A stretch of 64,000 bases of DNA from Dyella psychrodurans. GTDB lineage: Bacteria; Pseudomonadota; Gammaproteobacteria; Xanthomonadales; Rhodanobacteraceae. The translations under genes and the position numbers were made by a program. How positions within the stretch are numbered: position 1 is the stretch's first letter; each line of letters opens with the position of its first letter. Positions 61,041 to 64,000 of this stretch are shown here, one piece after another. The notes below the pieces were generated by a model. That model searched no databases. It worked only from the letters and a program-made list of their open reading frames with translations, and had not been told where the DNA came from. The DNA lies in contig NZ_QRBF01000001.1 of the NCBI RefSeq assembly GCF_003363265.1, positions 248,001 through 312,000 of the forward strand, read 5' to 3'.

Positions 61041-62450
61041 TCAGCGGTTGCCTGAGCGATTACCACCGCCGCCGCCATGAGGCCGGCCACCGCCGTGCCC
61101 ATGCGGACGATTGCCGCGACCTTGCGGGCGTCCACCTTGGCCGGGACCTTGACCGGGACGACCTCCACCACCGCCACCACCACGATTGTTGCGATTATTG
61201 CGATTGGCGTTGCCGCCCGCGTTGAAACCGCCATAGGGACTCGCGTTGCCGGTACCGCCGCGGCGATTGCCAGCGCCAGAGGCATTGGCACTACCGCCAC
61301 CACTGCGCCCGCCTTCGCGACTTTCGCCGGCGAACCATGTGCGCGCCGGCGGCAGCTCCTGGCCTGGACCGATACCACGCTTTTTCTTGTTGCGGTTGTT
61401 GGCGGGACGATCAGGCTTGGCGATGTTGCCGTTCACTTCGCGATTTGGATTCGCGCGGCGACGTTGTTGCTTGCCGCGCGCGGGTTCCTCGCGGATGCGG
61501 TCGAACGCGCGCAACTCGCGGGCTTCGTCGTGATACCCGCCGCTCCAAGCGGTACTGGAGCCTTTCTCAGGACGGTACTCGGTGACATTGCGCGGTGCGC
61601 GGCGCTGGTGCAGCACGGGACTGAGCGTCAGCACCGGTTGCGGCGCGCCGAGACCGGCGACTTTGCGCAGTTCTTTTACCGTTTCTTCGTTGAGCGCTTC
61701 GCAGTCGCTGCGGCGCAGGGTGCGCGGCAACTCGATGTTGCCGTAGCGGATGCGCTTGAGGCGACTCACCAGGAAACCCTGCGAGTCCCACAGGCGGCGC
61801 ACTTCGCGGTTGCGGCCCTCGCGGATCACCACGCGGAACCAGCTATGGCTGCCGCCGCGGCTGATGATGGCGATTTCGTCGAAACGGGCGGGGCCGTCTT
61901 CCAGTTCCACGCCGGCTTTCAGTTTTTCGATGACTTCATCCGGCACTTCGCCGTGCACGCGGCACAGGTATTCGCGTTCCAGGCCGCTGCGCGGATGCAT
62001 CAACGCGTTGGCGAGTTCGCCATCGGTGGTAAGCAGCAACAGGCCGGTGGTGTTGATGTCCAGGCGTCCCACTGCGACCCAGCGCGCGCCTTTCAGTCGC
62101 GGCAGCTGTTCGAAAACGGTCGGGCGGCCTTCGGGGTCTTCACGCGTGGTCACCACGCCTTCGGGCTTGTGATAGACCAGCACTTCGGCATCGTCGCGAT
62201 TGTCGGTGGCCACGACGAACTGCTTGCCGTCGACCACCACGCGATCACCGGCGCGGACGCTGGCGCCGATGTTGGCGGCGCTGCCGTTGACTTCGACTTC
62301 GCCTGCCTGGATGCGTTGCTCAAGCATGCGGCGCGAGCCAAGACCGGCATTGGCGAGCACTTTGTGCAGGCGCTCCTCGATCTGTGGCGTGTTTTCGTCG
62401 GGCGCGGCGGGGCGCTTGAGGCTCAATACGGATTTTTGCGGCGCATTCAT
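61041..62450 (-). CDS. rluB: 23S rRNA pseudouridine(2605) synthase with low-complexity tail
   Basis: A 469-residue protein. An S4 RNA-binding domain (about 24-70) precedes the pseudouridine synthase domain with catalytic D131 in VAVGRLDINTTGLLLLTTDG. After about residue 280 a long basic tail rich in Arg, Asn and Gly follows, with repeated NRNN and GGGG stretches, probably disordered and RNA-binding. E. coli RluB is about 290 residues, so the tail is a lineage extension. It overlaps scpB by ATGA. Confidence 0.93.
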   Translation of the reverse strand: MNAPQKSVLSLKRPAAPDENTPQIEERLHKVLANAGLGSRRMLEQRIQAGEVEVNGSAANIGASVRAGDRVVVDGKQFVVATDNRDDAEVLVYHKPEGVVTTREDPEGRPTVFEQLPRLKGARWVAVGRLDINTTGLLLLTTDGELANALMHPRSGLEREYLCRVHGEVPDEVIEKLKAGVELEDGPARFDEIAIISRGGSHSWFRVVIREGRNREVRRLWDSQGFLVSRLKRIRYGNIELPRTLRRSDCEALNEETVKELRKVAGLGAPQPVLTLSPVLHQRRAPRNVTEYRPEKGSSTAWSGGYHDEARELRAFDRIREEPARGKQQRRRANPNREVNGNIAKPDRPANNRNKKKRGIGPGQELPPARTWFAGESREGGRSGGGSANASGAGNRRGGTGNASPYGGFNAGGNANRNNRNNRGGGGGGGRPGQGPGQGGRPQGRGNRPHGHGGGRPHGGGGGNRSGNR

Positions 62451-63295
62451 GCGCGGTACTCCTCGGTGTCTTGCGTGTGGCTGCCTTCGTCGGCATCCAC
62501 ACTGTCCGCTGCCTCGTCGGCAGTGGCGGGATGGGTTTCGACCTGATCGTCCGCTTCGTCGGCGGGTTCGTCGTGATGCGATTCGGTAATGCCCGCGTGA
62601 TCGTGGTGATCGTCTTCGACGTGGTCGTGTTGGGTTTCTTCGGCGTGATGTTCGCTTTCGGTTTCTTCGCCCGCTTCAGTTTCATGCTCTTCGGCATCAG
62701 GATCGATCGGGAGATCGCGAATGATGCGGGGCGGGAAGGGCTCGTCGTCCAGACGGAGTTGCGGATCTTCCATGTCGCGGATTTCCGAGAGAGGCGGCAA
62801 CTCGTCCAGCGATTTGAGGTTGAAGTAGTCGAGGAAGGCGCGTGTGGTGCCAAACAAGGCCGGCTTGCCGGGTACGTCGCGGTGGCCGACCACGCGAATC
62901 CACTCGCGTTCTTCCAGGGTCTTGACGATGTTGGACGACACCACCACGCCGCGGATCTGCTCGATTTCCGGCCGCGTGATCGGTTGGCGATAGGCGATCA
63001 GCGCCAGCGTTTCCAGCAGCGCGCGCGAGTAGCGGCTGGGCTTTTCGCTCCACATGCGCGATATCCAAGGATGCACGTCCTGGCGAACCTGGTAGCGGAA
63101 ACCGGAGCCGACTTCCTTAAGTTCGACACCACGGCCGTTGCAATCCTCGGCGAGCGCTTCGAGCGCCATGGCGATCTGCGCACGGTCGACGCCATCTTCT
63201 TCGACAAACAGCTCGCTCAGTTGCAGCACGCTCAGCGGCTGGCTGGCGGCAAGCAGGGCTGCTTCGATAATCGCTTTCAGTTGCTCGATCTGCAT
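62447..63295 (-). CDS. scpB: Segregation and condensation protein B
   Basis: A 282-residue kleisin-associated protein of the SMC complex. The N-terminal 185 residues are two winged-helix domains with LLETLALIAYRQPITRPEIE and LFGTTRAFLDYFNLKSLDEL. The remaining about 95 residues are a strongly acidic, His-rich tail (EEHETEAGEETESEHHAEE and similar), presumably disordered. The gene lies between scpA and rluB, overlapping rluB by four bases. Confidence 0.94.
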   Translation of the reverse strand: MQIEQLKAIIEAALLAASQPLSVLQLSELFVEEDGVDRAQIAMALEALAEDCNGRGVELKEVGSGFRYQVRQDVHPWISRMWSEKPSRYSRALLETLALIAYRQPITRPEIEQIRGVVVSSNIVKTLEEREWIRVVGHRDVPGKPALFGTTRAFLDYFNLKSLDELPPLSEIRDMEDPQLRLDDEPFPPRIIRDLPIDPDAEEHETEAGEETESEHHAEETQHDHVEDDHHDHAGITESHHDEPADEADDQVETHPATADEAADSVDADEGSHTQDTEEYRA

Positions 63296-63334
63296 AAGCT
63301 TAGGATCGGGTGTCCATGACGGGTTGTGCGCTGT

Positions 63335-64000
63335 TTATTCGGTGCCGGACGCGGTCTGCTGCTCTTCATCAAAGGCATCGTCGTCGGCGGCCACTTCGGC
63401 TTCTTCCTCGGCCGAGCTGGCGTTGGCCTTGACGTAGATCGCGGCCAGCGGTTCTTCCTGCACGATGTTGATCAGGAATTCCTTGGCCAGCTCCAGCATG
63501 GCCAGGAAGGTGACCACCACGCCCAGGCGCCCCTCGGTGACGTCGAACAGGGTTTCGAAACGGTGGAACTGATCGTCGTCCAGCTTGCTGAGCAGCTCGC
63601 CCATGCGCTGGCGCACACTCAGCGCCTCGCGCTTGATGGCGTGATGCCCGAACAGTTCGGCCCGGTGCAGCACATCCTTGAGGGCCAGCAACATTTCCTT
63701 CAGATCCAGCGGCGGCGGCAGCTTGATCACGTTGCGCTCGCCCACGTCGGCCTGTACCGCCACCGTGTCGCGCTCCATGCGGGGCAGGGTGTCGATGTCC
63801 TCGGCGGCTTTCTTGAACCGCTCGTACTCCTGCAGGCGCCGCACCAGCTCAGCGCGCGGGTCCTCTTCCAGGCCTTCTTCCGTGGGCGGCCTGGGCAGCA
63901 GGAGGCGGGATTTGATCTCGCCCAGGATCGCTGCCATCAGCAGGTATTCCGCGGCCAGCTCCAGGCGCATCACATCGCGCATCATATCGATGTATTCCAT
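63335..64000 (-). CDS. scpA: Segregation and condensation protein A, 5' end beyond the window
   Basis: The visible 221 residues are the C-terminal part of the SMC kleisin: EYLLMAAILGEIKSRLLLPR, LVRRLQEYERFKKAAEDI and VVTFLAMLELAKEFL are typical. The N-terminal segment (roughly 50-70 residues, including the start) lies to the right of base 64000; the Met at the edge is internal. The C-terminal tail is acidic. It is upstream of scpB with a 39-base gap. Confidence 0.93.
   Translation of the reverse strand: MEYIDMMRDVMRLELAAEYLLMAAILGEIKSRLLLPRPPTEEGLEEDPRAELVRRLQEYERFKKAAEDIDTLPRMERDTVAVQADVGERNVIKLPPPLDLKEMLLALKDVLHRAELFGHHAIKREALSVRQRMGELLSKLDDDQFHRFETLFDVTEGRLGVVVTFLAMLELAKEFLINIVQEEPLAAIYVKANASSAEEEAEVAADDDAFDEEQQTASGTE

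Overview
The window comes from a GC-rich gammaproteobacterium of the Xanthomonadales (Lysobacterales), most likely a Rhodanobacteraceae relative (Dyella, Luteibacter, Rhodanobacter, Frateuria type). The evidence is gene content and order: a TrpR-like regulator fused in operon to hisGDCBHAFI, pyrG-kdsA-eno-ftsB, truD/surE/pcm/yqaA/nlpD, an Xcc1710-like Mth938 protein, and yhbY divergent from rlmE-ftsH. The genus is an inference; no 16S gene is present.

Region 1 (1 to about 17.7 kb) is accessory DNA, read here as one end of a conjugative or mobilizable element. It carries a long + strand transfer cluster: a polytopic VirD4/TraG-type coupling protein, accompanying membrane proteins, a KfrB-like-domain protein, and a TrwC/TraI-like (MOBF) relaxase-helicase. 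Three ankyrin-repeat genes are interspersed with these. Also present are a truncated L,D-transpeptidase, a GIY-YIG-like protein, a secreted protein, a YadA-like trimeric autotransporter adhesin and a small putative HTH protein. It abuts the 3' end of a tRNA-Pro(CGG) gene, the usual integration target of tyrosine recombinases. No integrase and no mating-pair-formation genes are visible, so they would have to lie left of the window.

Region 2 (17.8 to 29.7 kb) is a histidine cluster: hisS, a long histidine/aromatic ammonia-lyase, a DUF998 membrane protein, then the his operon. The operon starts with a TrpR-family regulator whose promoter overlaps a near-perfect 18-bp palindrome resembling the trp operator, which suggests autoregulation and control of the pathway.

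Region 3 (29.7 to 43 kb) holds a C13 caspase-like peptidase, the methionine-salvage genes mtnB-mtnD-mtnC, a Tat-exported HiPIP, and an intergenic stretch with a candidate small RNA. These are followed by two APC permeases, an outer-membrane barrel, a Nudix hydrolase, 3-hydroxyanthranilate dioxygenase, parE and an M24 aminopeptidase.

Region 4 (43.2 to 64 kb) is core: cyoABCD quinol oxidase, pyrG-kdsA-eno-ftsB-truD (without ispDF between the last two), a secreted protein and a Smr protein on the other strand, surE-pcm-yqaA-nlpD, yhbY/rlmE-ftsH, an ArsC-like protein, and rluB-scpB-scpA, with scpA cut by the right edge. All function calls rest on reading the translated sequence; no database search was possible.
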